Assembly (NCBI GenBank): GCA_002010305.1
Contig: MTND01000031.1
Span: 1-63,216 of the forward strand
Length of the DNA: 63,216 nucleotides
Direction: 5' to 3'
Source of the DNA: Archaeoglobi archaeon JdFR-42
Lineage (GTDB): Archaea; Halobacteriota; Archaeoglobi; Archaeoglobales; JdFR-42
Every line of letters begins with the position of its first letter. The first letter of the stretch is position 1. This document shows positions 15,510 through 23,256 of the stretch, piece by piece. Both the position numbers and the translations under genes were made by a program. The notes under the pieces were generated by a model that worked only from the letters and a program-made list of their open reading frames with translations, was not told where the DNA came from and made no database searches.

Positions 15510-16355
15510 TCACAGGTATTTACTTATCAGCAACCCAAGTTTTTCACGGGTCTCTTCTGATATATATTCTCTAGCTGTGGTGATAGCGAATTTCAAAGCA
15601 TCCTGACATCCACAACTCCTCTCTCCTCCAATTTCTGGTATGGCTGCTTTGAGAATTTCCCTGACCTTTTCCTCGTTTTTCTTTGCATTCTCAAGCACCA
15701 TTTCCACATCCACTTCTTCTCCATACCAAACATCATAGTCAGTTACGGTGGCGATGGTAACATAACAGATCTCAGCCTCTCTTGCAAGTTTTGCCTCCGG
15801 GATAGCAGTCATTCCTATTATATCAAATCCAAGTTTCCTATGAACTTCCGACTCTGCCCTAGTGGAAAACTGAGGTCCTTCGATGCAAACATAGGTCCCG
15901 CCCGAATGATATCTAAACTTCTTTTCCTTTATTACTCCTTCAATGAGCCCAGATAGGTTCGGGCAGAAAGGATCAGCAAAACCTATGTGTACAACTATAT
16001 CCTCGAAAAAGGTATTTTCTCTTAACTTGGTCTTATCATAAATTTGAGATGGGATAACAATATCCAGGGGTTTTATCTCCTTTTTCAGAGAACCAACTGC
16101 AGCTACTGATATAATGTACTCCACTCCGAGTTTTTTAAGGGCAAATATGTTGGCTCTATAGTTCAAAGTAGTGGGAGAAAACACATGTCCTTTTCCATGT
16201 CTGGGAAGAAAAGCTACTGTTTTACCCTCATACTCACCCACCATAATTGGACCGGAGGGTTTACCAAAAGGTGTGTTCACCTCTACCTCTCTGGCGCTGG
16301 AAAAAACATCTTGATCATATACACCCGTTCCACCTATTATTCCGATTTCAGCCAT
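15510..16355 (-). CDS. mtnP: S-methyl-5'-thioadenosine (or thioinosine) phosphorylase
   Basis: The 281-aa enzyme belongs to the PNP/MTAP family. GIIGGTGVYD opens the protein, PRHGKGHVFSP and GPQFSTRAES form phosphate and ribose sites, and GMTAIPEAKLARE with VTDYDVW form the base site. It cleaves methylthioadenosine (or methylthioinosine in some archaea) to a base and methylthioribose-1-phosphate. I chose the ATG at 16355, which has GGAGTG upstream, rather than the in-frame GTG at 16364. It starts 5 bp after the phosphoribosyltransferase gene, an arrangement that suggests a purine salvage operon consuming the by-product of SpeD-dependent polyamine synthesis. Confidence 0.9.
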   Translation of the reverse strand: MAEIGIIGGTGVYDQDVFSSAREVEVNTPFGKPSGPIMVGEYEGKTVAFLPRHGKGHVFSPTTLNYRANIFALKKLGVEYIISVAAVGSLKKEIKPLDIVIPSQIYDKTKLRENTFFEDIVVHIGFADPFCPNLSGLIEGVIKEKKFRYHSGGTYVCIEGPQFSTRAESEVHRKLGFDIIGMTAIPEAKLAREAEICYVTIATVTDYDVWYGEEVDVEMVLENAKKNEEKVREILKAAIPEIGGERSCGCQDALKFAITTAREYISEETREKLGLLISKYL

Positions 16356-16360
16356 AATAA

Positions 16361-17059
16361 TCACTCCACGGGTTTCCAGAAAATCTTACCCTCTTTAACC
16401 ACTCTTTTAACTTTCTTCCTCTTTTCCATTTCTTCCAGTATTTCTTTCATCCTGTTAGGCTGGGCAACCTCCAGAAATACAGGATCGAGAGAATGATATC
16501 GGTATAACCCTGATTTAATGTCTTTCACGCTCCATAATTCCTTTTTCTCTTTACTCATCAATCTGCTCACTAGATCTATCATATCCTCTACAAAGTTCCA
16601 AGGAAAAATGACCCATGCCCAGTCTTCCAGGTATTCACCGTAATAATCTGGCTCTATTTTGGAAGTATACAGTAACTGCAGTGTGGCGGTTTTTACTTCA
16701 GCAGGCTCTTTGGCAAGAACATATTCTTTTGCCAGAGCAATACTCTTTCCCGTGTCTGCTATATCATCCACAATAAGTACATTTTTCCCGGTTACTGCAC
16801 CATCGGGTAAGGGGTATCTAACCTCTGCCTCATCTTTCTGGGCCGCGGTCCCCACATAATGCTCAACTTTAAGGCTGGTCAGGTCATCTAGGCCAAGCAA
16901 ATCACATAACACTCTCCCAGCAAACCATCCACCTCTGGCTAGGGCCACAATAGTATCTGGCTGAAAAGAACTGTCTTTAACCTGTTCGGCAACATCTTTG
17001 CAGAGTTTATACATATAATCCCATGTAGTAACAACACATTTGAATTTGTCCGGAAGCAT
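16361..17059 (-). CDS. Purine phosphoribosyltransferase
   Basis: A 232-aa type I phosphoribosyltransferase. The PRPP motif is VLIVDDIADTGKS (about residues 93-105), preceded by IVALARGGWFAGR, the pyrophosphate loop, and SLKVEHYVG. The C-terminal 60 residues are extra and basic, ending in a small winged-helix-like MKEILEEMEKRKKVKRVVKEG. Family members convert hypoxanthine, guanine or xanthine to nucleotides. Co-transcription with mtnP suggests it recovers the purine released from methylthio-nucleosides. The exact base is not decided by sequence. Confidence 0.8.
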   Translation of the reverse strand: MLPDKFKCVVTTWDYMYKLCKDVAEQVKDSSFQPDTIVALARGGWFAGRVLCDLLGLDDLTSLKVEHYVGTAAQKDEAEVRYPLPDGAVTGKNVLIVDDIADTGKSIALAKEYVLAKEPAEVKTATLQLLYTSKIEPDYYGEYLEDWAWVIFPWNFVEDMIDLVSRLMSKEKKELWSVKDIKSGLYRYHSLDPVFLEVAQPNRMKEILEEMEKRKKVKRVVKEGKIFWKPVE

Positions 17060-17226
17060 GGAATCACCATTGCTAACTTAAAGCAATAAATAAAATCTTT
17101 TTCCCAAGAGAGATTGGAAAATATTGGTAGACTCTATTTCCAAATTGTTAACATAGTTGACAAATACTTTCGTCATGACCACAACTTTATTCTATGATGT
17201 GAATGGAACTTTAAGCAGGTGTTATA

Positions 17227-18147
17227 ATGATTGAGGCCCATGTGCAGCGGATTAAAGAAAGGTTTCAGAACGCAGGTTATCAGATTGATGAGAATGAAAT
17301 TGAGAGACGGTTGAGAATATTATTGGAGGAATATAAGGTGCCTGTTGATGAGGCCGTAAGATCTGTAACAAATTATTTCTTGAAAGAATTTAAGATAACT
17401 TCACTGGATCTCCAGAGGCAACGAGAATCTCCGGTTATCAACATAAAGGATATTGGCCAGCCAAATCAGTGGATTAGTGTAAAGGGGAAGGTGGTTCAGC
17501 TATGGGAAAGTGAAAGTCCCAAGATATCTCAAGTAGGTCTGATTGGAGATGAAACAGGAACTATTAAATTTGTAATTTGGAGCAGTTCTGGTCAACCTCC
17601 TGTGGAAGAGAGTAAGAGTTACATCTTTAGAAATGTGGTTTCTGACTCTTTCCTCGAACGAATGCAGATCAATGTCAATAAAAATAGTGAGATTGAGCCA
17701 ATTGAAGAAGATATTGAAGTTACATCTTCAAAACTTGATGTGAGAGGAGCTCTTGTTGCAATTCAGCCTAATTCAGGACTTATTCTTCGTTGTCCATCCT
17801 GTAACAGGGCTATATGGAAAAATAAATGTACTGAGCATGGAGATGTTGAAGGAAAATACGATTTGAGAGTTAAAGGAGTCCTGGATGATGGATCTCATGT
17901 ATATGAAGTACTTCTGAATGAGGAGAATTTAAAGAGTCTTATCAGGATTGACGTCTCCCAGGCGAAAAAAATGGCAGAAGAAAACTTGGATAGAGGAGCA
18001 GTTTTGGACTACATCAGAGGAAAAATGCTGGGTCGGTATTTTAATGTCAAAGGAACAAGGGTCGGGAGGTACTTTCTGGTTGAGGAGATCTCTTTTGTTG
18101 ACAAGATCGATCCAGACGAAATAAAGAATCTTTTGGAGGCGATTTGA
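17227..18147 (+). CDS. Replication protein A (single-stranded DNA-binding, OB-fold plus zinc finger)
   Basis: The 306-aa protein has an N-terminal helical region, an OB fold (about residues 70-160, including WISVKGKVVQLWES and GTIKFVIWS), a second segment with a zinc finger (CPSC at about residues 189-192, then KCTEHG) and a C-terminal OB-like part. This is the architecture of euryarchaeal RPA41-type single-stranded DNA-binding protein, used in replication and repair. It is co-transcribed with, and directly abuts, its COG3390 partner. Start ATG follows a short gap after a weak ribosome-binding site. Confidence 0.88.
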   Translation: MIEAHVQRIKERFQNAGYQIDENEIERRLRILLEEYKVPVDEAVRSVTNYFLKEFKITSLDLQRQRESPVINIKDIGQPNQWISVKGKVVQLWESESPKISQVGLIGDETGTIKFVIWSSSGQPPVEESKSYIFRNVVSDSFLERMQINVNKNSEIEPIEEDIEVTSSKLDVRGALVAIQPNSGLILRCPSCNRAIWKNKCTEHGDVEGKYDLRVKGVLDDGSHVYEVLLNEENLKSLIRIDVSQAKKMAEENLDRGAVLDYIRGKMLGRYFNVKGTRVGRYFLVEEISFVDKIDPDEIKNLLEAI

Positions 18148-18843
18148 ATGCCAGCTTTCAGGAGAGAAGTGGCAAAAAGGGTTTTTGCAAAGGAATATAA
18201 TGATTCCAGTATTACGTTCAAAGGGGATGACAGGTATTCTCCTTTGTATCTTTTGACTCCTACTGGAGTCAAATGTAATCGGATTTTTGTGGTAGGAATT
18301 CTTCTTGAGAAAGAAGATGTTGGTGGTGAGGGAGAATTCTGGAGGATACGGGTTAGCGATCATACTGGAGCTTTTGTGGGATATGTTGGACGATATCAGC
18401 CTGAAGCATTGCAAAGCCTTGCCTCTATTGAGCCCCCTCAATATGTAGCAGTGAGTGGGAAGGTGAACGTATACGAGGGAGAAAACAGAGTCCTCGTTTC
18501 CATCAGACCGGAGGAAATTTCTGTATCTGATGCCGGAACAAGAGAGATATGGACTCTGGAGACAGCCAGATACACTCTGGATAGAATAGAAGCCTTGGAG
18601 AAGCTCTCTACAGAAGAGGCAAAACTGGCTATGGAAAAATACTCCCCTGACCCTCAAATCTACAGAGATATGGTAAAAGAGGCTTTGAAATCTCTGATAG
18701 GAGATATGGGACCATTAGATGAGGAGAAGGAAGAACCTGAAGAAGATATGGAAGAGGAGTTGTTTGGAGAGCCATCTCAGGTAAGTCTTGACGAACTGGA
18801 TGAGATACTTATGGATGAAGAGTGGGATTTAAGCAAGTTTTAA
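18148..18843 (+). CDS. RPA-associated protein (COG3390, RPA32-like)
   Basis: The 231-aa product starts directly after the RPA stop codon. It has the conserved opening PAFRREVAKRVFAKEY, an OB fold with RIFVVGILLEKEDVG and FWRIRVSDHTGAFVGYVGRYQPEAL, and an acidic C-terminal third that ends in LDEILMDEEWDLSKF. This is the standard partner of euryarchaeal RPA, thought to form a complex on single-stranded DNA. The acidic tail may contact other replication proteins. Both genes form one operon. Confidence 0.88.
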   Translation: MPAFRREVAKRVFAKEYNDSSITFKGDDRYSPLYLLTPTGVKCNRIFVVGILLEKEDVGGEGEFWRIRVSDHTGAFVGYVGRYQPEALQSLASIEPPQYVAVSGKVNVYEGENRVLVSIRPEEISVSDAGTREIWTLETARYTLDRIEALEKLSTEEAKLAMEKYSPDPQIYRDMVKEALKSLIGDMGPLDEEKEEPEEDMEEELFGEPSQVSLDELDEILMDEEWDLSKF

Positions 18844-18965
18844 TACCCTTTTTATAAAAAAGTTCGTTGAATTTCTGGTGGATGAGGTAAAAGGGGGCAT
18901 CTACTCCAGAACTATAGAGATGTTAGAGAAGCTGTTATGATTGTCATGAGTCTACATCCCCCAAA

Positions 18966-19106
18966 TTAGTAGAACCGAAAATTTTTCTTAGAGGAAAATA
19001 CATCTCTATGGGAATACATGGCAATTTTTTTACTGAACTGACTCCTCCTCCTGAAATGATCGTATTTTACAGCTCTTTCCACAAGCTCTTTCCAGAATTC
19101 ATTCAT
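18966..19106 (-). CDS. 46-aa basic small ORF
   Basis: A 46-codon ATG frame preceded by GGGTGAT at Shine-Dalgarno distance. The product is basic and helical at first (MNEFWKELVERAVKYDHF, then RRRSQFSKK) and ends in KNFRFY. I do not recognise it. It lies alone in the 442-bp gap between the RPA operon and speD, which otherwise shows no gene. The good ribosome-binding site is the main support. Confidence 0.4.
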   Translation of the reverse strand: MNEFWKELVERAVKYDHFRRRSQFSKKIAMYSHRDVFSSKKNFRFY

Positions 19107-19223
19107 GATATCACCCGTTAACCGAGGTGTAGAGAGCTTAATATACTAAGGGTATATCCTGAAAGTAATCATACGATACAAAAACTCAAACGTGTGATAC
19201 CATTTTTAAAATTGAGGTACTTC

Positions 19224-19243
19224 AATTCCACTTGAATGGAATT
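19224..19243. repeat. Hairpin between the small ORF and speD
   Basis: AATTCCA and TGGAATT form a 7-bp stem with a 6-nt loop. It is 43 bp downstream of the speD stop codon (speD is on the minus strand) and could mark its transcript end. No strong T-run follows. Confidence 0.35.
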
Positions 19244-19285
19244 TAAACAAGTATTGAACCTAATGATACCAAAAACCTGTTTATT

Positions 19286-19693
19286 TCAGCTTTCAGATCT
19301 GAGATTGATACCAGCTTTATATCTATCGGGTGAGATGGGATGGAATCCGTCTATCTCCCCACGATAGAATTTTTTAACTTCAACTTTCTGGGGAGATAAT
19401 CCTTCAAGAATAGTGGTAAGAGCATTATTGGCCTTTTCCTCAGTGCTACAAGTGTAGATGTCTACAGCGGCATATTGATACTCAGGCCACGTATGGATGG
19501 ATATATGAGATTCAGCGAGAAGTACAAATCCAGTTACACCAAATGGAGTAAATTGATGATACTGAGAGGTGATTTCGGTCAGTCCGGACTTTTCCACTGC
19601 CTGTTCCATCAGAGGTCTCAGATTTTCCACAAAAGAAATCAGATCTCTATTACATCCATACAGTTCCGCGATGATATGCACCGCTAACACCAC
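19286..19693 (-). CDS. speD: S-adenosylmethionine decarboxylase proenzyme
   Basis: A 135-aa pyruvoyl-dependent decarboxylase. The self-cleavage site is Glu61-Ser62 in LAESHISIHTWPEY; Ser62 becomes the pyruvoyl group, and His67 and Cys82 (DIYTC) are the accompanying catalytic residues. The N-terminus has the usual HIIAELYGC. It supplies decarboxylated SAM for polyamine synthesis, which yields methylthioadenosine, the substrate of MtnP at 15510. Some archaeal members of this family decarboxylate arginine instead, and the sequence does not rule that out. Full length. Confidence 0.9.
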   Translation of the reverse strand: MVLAVHIIAELYGCNRDLISFVENLRPLMEQAVEKSGLTEITSQYHQFTPFGVTGFVLLAESHISIHTWPEYQYAAVDIYTCSTEEKANNALTTILEGLSPQKVEVKKFYRGEIDGFHPISPDRYKAGINLRSES

Positions 19694-19915
19694 ATCATCA
19701 CCTCCCGTTGAATAGAATTACAACCCAACATATAACTTCTGATATTTAAGTATTTCACTACTATTTCAGTGAATTGTCAATCTGGTTTACTCATATAATG
19801 AGTTAAAACCACAATATTATTCGTTTTTTGATGATAAAAATCCCTCTCCGTTAAATCAATCTTTGCCAAATAGTGTGGAAGAAAGATTATATAGGACTCG
19901 ATATATCAATATTGT

Positions 19916-20713
19916 GTGGATGTATATAAAAAAATAATTCTTGAGAATGGTAGAAAAACGCCTAAAAAAATTGCAATAGGCCTGAATAGCATGAAAGGTG
20001 TTAGAGCAATTGAGCAAGCAGAAGATTTCCATAATGTGGTTATTGTAACTCCACGAGATCTTGGGAAAGAAAATCAAATCATCACTGATAATCCAGAATT
20101 TAAGCTCATTCAGCTTTTAAGATCAGGAGAAGTGGAAGGAGTGGTGAGGGGAGAACTATCAGCTAGAAAATTCAAAGATGCTATTAAGAAATTATTGAAG
20201 GAAGAGAACCCTCAGCGAACAAGTCTCATTAAGATTAGGGATAGCACTTTTTACCTTAGTCCTGTGGGGATAGATGAGGGTAAAAATATCGATGAAAAAC
20301 TAGAAATAGCTGAAAAAACAGCAAAAATCCTCGTAGATTTTGGTTTAAACCCATATGTGGGCATTCTTTCAGCTGGAAGGCTTGAAGATGTGGGTAGAAC
20401 TGAAGTTGTCGATCAGAGTATATTCGATGGAAAATCTCTTGAATCGATTCTCAGAAACAGAGGGTTTGAGGTCAAACATTTTGGGATTTTAATTGAAGAA
20501 GCAGTAAAAGAATGCAACATTTTAATAGCCCCTGATGGAATTGTGGGAAATTATCTCTTTCGCATCATGGTCCTAGTGGGAAGTGGAGAAGGGTTTGGTG
20601 CTCCATACCTAATCCCATGGGTCGTAGTTGACACTTCTAGAGCGTCTCCCTATTACTCCAATGCCATATTTCATGCTGCGGCTTTGGCATCACTCGACAA
20701 GGAAAATCAGTAA
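19916..20713 (+). CDS. mtxX: Methanogenesis marker protein 4 / MtxX family
   Basis: The 265-aa protein resembles MtxX (methanogenesis marker protein 4), related to phosphate acetyl/butyryltransferases. Landmarks are KIAIGLNSMKGVRAIEQAED, VVRGELSARKFKDAIKK, LSPVGIDEGKNIDEKLEIAE, VGILSAGRLEDVGRT and NILIAPDGIVGNYLFR, followed by GSGEGFGAPYL. The function is not known. Its usual taxonomic range is methanogens and related MCR-bearing or formerly methanogenic archaea, so it is a useful lineage hint. The start is a GTG at 19916. The 3' end overlaps the convergent pgiA gene by 7 bp. Confidence 0.75.
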   Translation: MDVYKKIILENGRKTPKKIAIGLNSMKGVRAIEQAEDFHNVVIVTPRDLGKENQIITDNPEFKLIQLLRSGEVEGVVRGELSARKFKDAIKKLLKEENPQRTSLIKIRDSTFYLSPVGIDEGKNIDEKLEIAEKTAKILVDFGLNPYVGILSAGRLEDVGRTEVVDQSIFDGKSLESILRNRGFEVKHFGILIEEAVKECNILIAPDGIVGNYLFRIMVLVGSGEGFGAPYLIPWVVVDTSRASPYYSNAIFHAAALASLDKENQ

Positions 20714-21432
20714 GTAATATCATAGAGGGTTTGGAATACATCCATATATGCTTCAGGACTCCACAGGAATTCAAGTTTTTCAGGATTTTTTATCATACCG
20801 TACATTTCCTTCCCCTTTTTTATACCTAATGAACTAAGTCTAGGGGGATCGAGTATTCGCAGGTCAGAGATTTTCTTGTAATTGTTATTAGGGATCCATC
20901 CTGTTGAAAGGTAATAATAGCATCCACCCTTTCTTTTAATGATCGGGTCATATATGGATGAAAAATGACGATAAACCCAGTTGGACATTTTAAGGATCTT
21001 GTTGGATGGATTTATGGTTATATGGCCATACTCCGGTGGTATCAACACTTTATCTCCCGCTTCTGCCCGTACGACAATCACATCCAGAACATCTCCGTTT
21101 GAAACTCTCTGAAAAAAGTACATAGCCTCTCCATCCAGGACTTCGTAAATCTCTGTATATGCTGTTCCCATTTTATTAGGGGGATGGTAATGTCCAAGAG
21201 TTTTAATGTACTCCTTTCCAATCCTTTTAGGAGGGATAATGGTGATATCATACCTCAACCCATATTCAAGAATTGTTGATCTATCCTTTTTGCTTAGATA
21301 CAGATCCCTGTACATAAAATAAGCCGGTTCGTTTTTATTAACATCAACATCTGGGGTGTACAGGACAGGTAACAGGTCTCCAATATATCTTACATCTGGT
21401 GAGACGGTTTTATTTCCAAAAGTCAGTTTCAT
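20707..21432 (-). CDS. pgiA: Cupin-type glucose-6-phosphate isomerase
   Basis: The 241-aa enzyme is the archaeal metal-dependent cupin phosphoglucose isomerase. The metal ligands are His81 and His83 in LGHYHPPNK, Glu94 in TEIYEVLDGEAMYF and His137 in PEYGHITIN. It interconverts glucose-6-phosphate and fructose-6-phosphate; glucose-6-phosphate is also the substrate of the inositol-1-phosphate synthase at 34213. At 241 residues it is longer than the about 190-residue Pyrococcus enzyme, with roughly 50 extra residues at the C-terminus that contain WIPNNNYKK and MIKNPEKLEFL. Confidence 0.85.
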   Translation of the reverse strand: MKLTFGNKTVSPDVRYIGDLLPVLYTPDVDVNKNEPAYFMYRDLYLSKKDRSTILEYGLRYDITIIPPKRIGKEYIKTLGHYHPPNKMGTAYTEIYEVLDGEAMYFFQRVSNGDVLDVIVVRAEAGDKVLIPPEYGHITINPSNKILKMSNWVYRHFSSIYDPIIKRKGGCYYYLSTGWIPNNNYKKISDLRILDPPRLSSLGIKKGKEMYGMIKNPEKLEFLWSPEAYMDVFQTLYDITY

Positions 21433-21573
21433 ATTTTGTGTTATGATTTTTCAAGTTAAAAAAATTTTAGATGAAAATGGTCTATGGATGGAGTTAACAG
21501 AGTAATCTGACCAATCAAAGGAACTAAAGACACAAGTAAAAAAATTTTTATTGAGAAAAGAAAAATACACTTT

Positions 21574-22344
21574 ATGCTACGATTTGCGCTCATCCAGATG
21601 GACATTCAACTCGGCAGACCTGATATAAATCTTAGCAGGGCTGTTGAAGGCATCATTCAGGCATCAGAAATCAATCCAGATGTGATTTTACTTCCTGAAC
21701 TTTTTACCACAGGTTTTTCTGAAAATCTTCTGAAAGTTAGTGAACCCATTGATGGAAACACTGTTACAACCCTGAAAGAATTGGCTGTAAAGTATAATGT
21801 TAACATAGCAGGGAGCTTTGCTGAAAAGTGGAAAGGTCAGATATATAATTCCATGCCTGTGATAACTCCAAAAGGAATTGCCGGAATATACAGAAAAACT
21901 CATTTATTTAAACCAATGGATGAGCCGAATACCTTCCAACCTGGAGATGAAATTGTAGCAGTTGATCTGGATTTTGGAAAAGCTGGATGCTTGATCTGCT
22001 ATGATATACGATTTCCCGAAATGGCAAGGAGACTCACCCTTGATGGAGCAAAAGTTTTGATGGTATCTGCTGAATTTCCTCATCCCAGACTTGACCACTG
22101 GACTACCCTTTTGAAAGCGAGGGCTATAGAGAATCAACTGTTTGTGTGTGCTGTTAACAGAGTTGGCAGAGATGATACCAATGAGTTTTTTGGCCATTCC
22201 ATGATAATAAGCCCTTGGGGTGAGGTTATCGCAGAAGGGAGGGTTGGAGAGGAGATTATTTTTGCTGATCTTGAACTGGAGGAAGTGGAAGAAGCTCGCA
22301 GGACTATTCCTGCTCTTGAAGATAGAAGGGAAGATCTATATTGA
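21574..22344 (+). CDS. Carbon-nitrogen hydrolase (nitrilase superfamily)
   Basis: A 256-aa member of the nitrilase superfamily with the catalytic triad Glu42 (LLPELFTTGF), Lys108 (YRKTHLF) and Cys142 (CLICYDIRFPE). The compact length and the motif order resemble omega-amidase/YafV-type enzymes, which hydrolyse alpha-ketoglutaramate or other small amides. Substrate is unproven. It is convergent with the amidohydrolase/glutamate-dehydrogenase-like pair, so a shared role in nitrogen-compound breakdown is possible but not shown. Confidence 0.85.
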   Translation: MLRFALIQMDIQLGRPDINLSRAVEGIIQASEINPDVILLPELFTTGFSENLLKVSEPIDGNTVTTLKELAVKYNVNIAGSFAEKWKGQIYNSMPVITPKGIAGIYRKTHLFKPMDEPNTFQPGDEIVAVDLDFGKAGCLICYDIRFPEMARRLTLDGAKVLMVSAEFPHPRLDHWTTLLKARAIENQLFVCAVNRVGRDDTNEFFGHSMIISPWGEVIAEGRVGEEIIFADLELEEVEEARRTIPALEDRREDLY

Positions 22345-22413
22345 GAATTTACGATTTCGTATAACATAACTTCATAGAGAAAAATGGTTAAAATCTAAAA
22401 GACTCTTTAATTT

Positions 22414-23256
22414 TTAATCAAAAGCTCCAGCACGTCTAAGAAGAGTATAGGCGTTATCCCATAATATTTTTCGCTTTGTCTCCTTTTTCAGAGGAAGATC
22501 CAGAATTACACGGATGTTTTTCCCGATTCCAGGTACTCCAGGCCAGTCAGAACCAAAGATGACTTTGCTGGATATCCTTTCTATATCTGGGTAGTAATCC
22601 AGTAATCTGGCCGGTGGCACCCCTGAAATCTCAAGGTAAACGTTGGAATGGAGTCTTGCTAAGAAACTCGCAGTTTCATACCAGATACCACGCCCTCCAT
22701 GGACAAGAAGAATAGGCAATTCAGGGAAATCCACGGCTACATCATCCAGATGGATAGGGTCAGCATATTTCAGTTTGGCTCCTCTGAACACCGACGATCC
22801 AGTGTGAAACATCACCGGGAGAGAATATTCCATGGCTGTAGAGTATAATGGATACAGTCTAGGGTCGTTGGGATACATGTGGATGTAACTGGGGTAGATC
22901 TTGACACCCTTTATACCCATGTCGATGAACTCCTTGAAGGTCTCTCTGGGATCTGTAATAAGGTGTGGGTTTATTGATGCGAAAGGTATGAACATCTCAT
23001 GGCTTTTGCAGAAATCCACTACAAATTCAGTTGTAACAATACCAGTGGTAATGGGAGAGTACTCAGGGAGAACAACTGCAAAGTCCACACCATTTTCCTG
23101 AAGATATTTTGCAAGACCATCAGGAGACATAATCTCCTCAAATCTCTCTTTAAGTTCCGGATTTATTCTCGACTGATATTCCTCAACCCAGGGTTTCCAG
23201 TCTCCCTTTTTACCCACATGGATATGGAAGTCTATGATCTTAAATCCACTAATCAT
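22414..23256 (-). CDS. Amidohydrolase-superfamily protein (COG2159-type)
   Basis: The 280-aa protein is a TIM-barrel metal hydrolase. The first-strand metal motif is IIDFHIHVG (residues 7-15); GVKIYPSYIHMYP, PVMFHTGSS and LLVHGGRGIWYE supply later His ligands, and FGSDWPGVPG supplies the C-terminal Asp. COG2159 members include decarboxylases and hydrolases. The ATG overlaps the stop of the glutamate-dehydrogenase-like gene by four bases, so they are co-translated. The reaction is not deducible, but coupling to an amino-acid dehydrogenase suggests an amide, ester or carboxylated intermediate of amino-acid metabolism. Confidence 0.8.
   Translation of the reverse strand: MISGFKIIDFHIHVGKKGDWKPWVEEYQSRINPELKERFEEIMSPDGLAKYLQENGVDFAVVLPEYSPITTGIVTTEFVVDFCKSHEMFIPFASINPHLITDPRETFKEFIDMGIKGVKIYPSYIHMYPNDPRLYPLYSTAMEYSLPVMFHTGSSVFRGAKLKYADPIHLDDVAVDFPELPILLVHGGRGIWYETASFLARLHSNVYLEISGVPPARLLDYYPDIERISSKVIFGSDWPGVPGIGKNIRVILDLPLKKETKRKILWDNAYTLLRRAGAFD

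Noticed and set aside
18844-18950. In-frame peptide VEFLVDEVKGGIYSRTIEML after the RPA partner gene
   Set aside because: Protein-like, but it has no start codon and is too short; perhaps a relic, not a supported gene.
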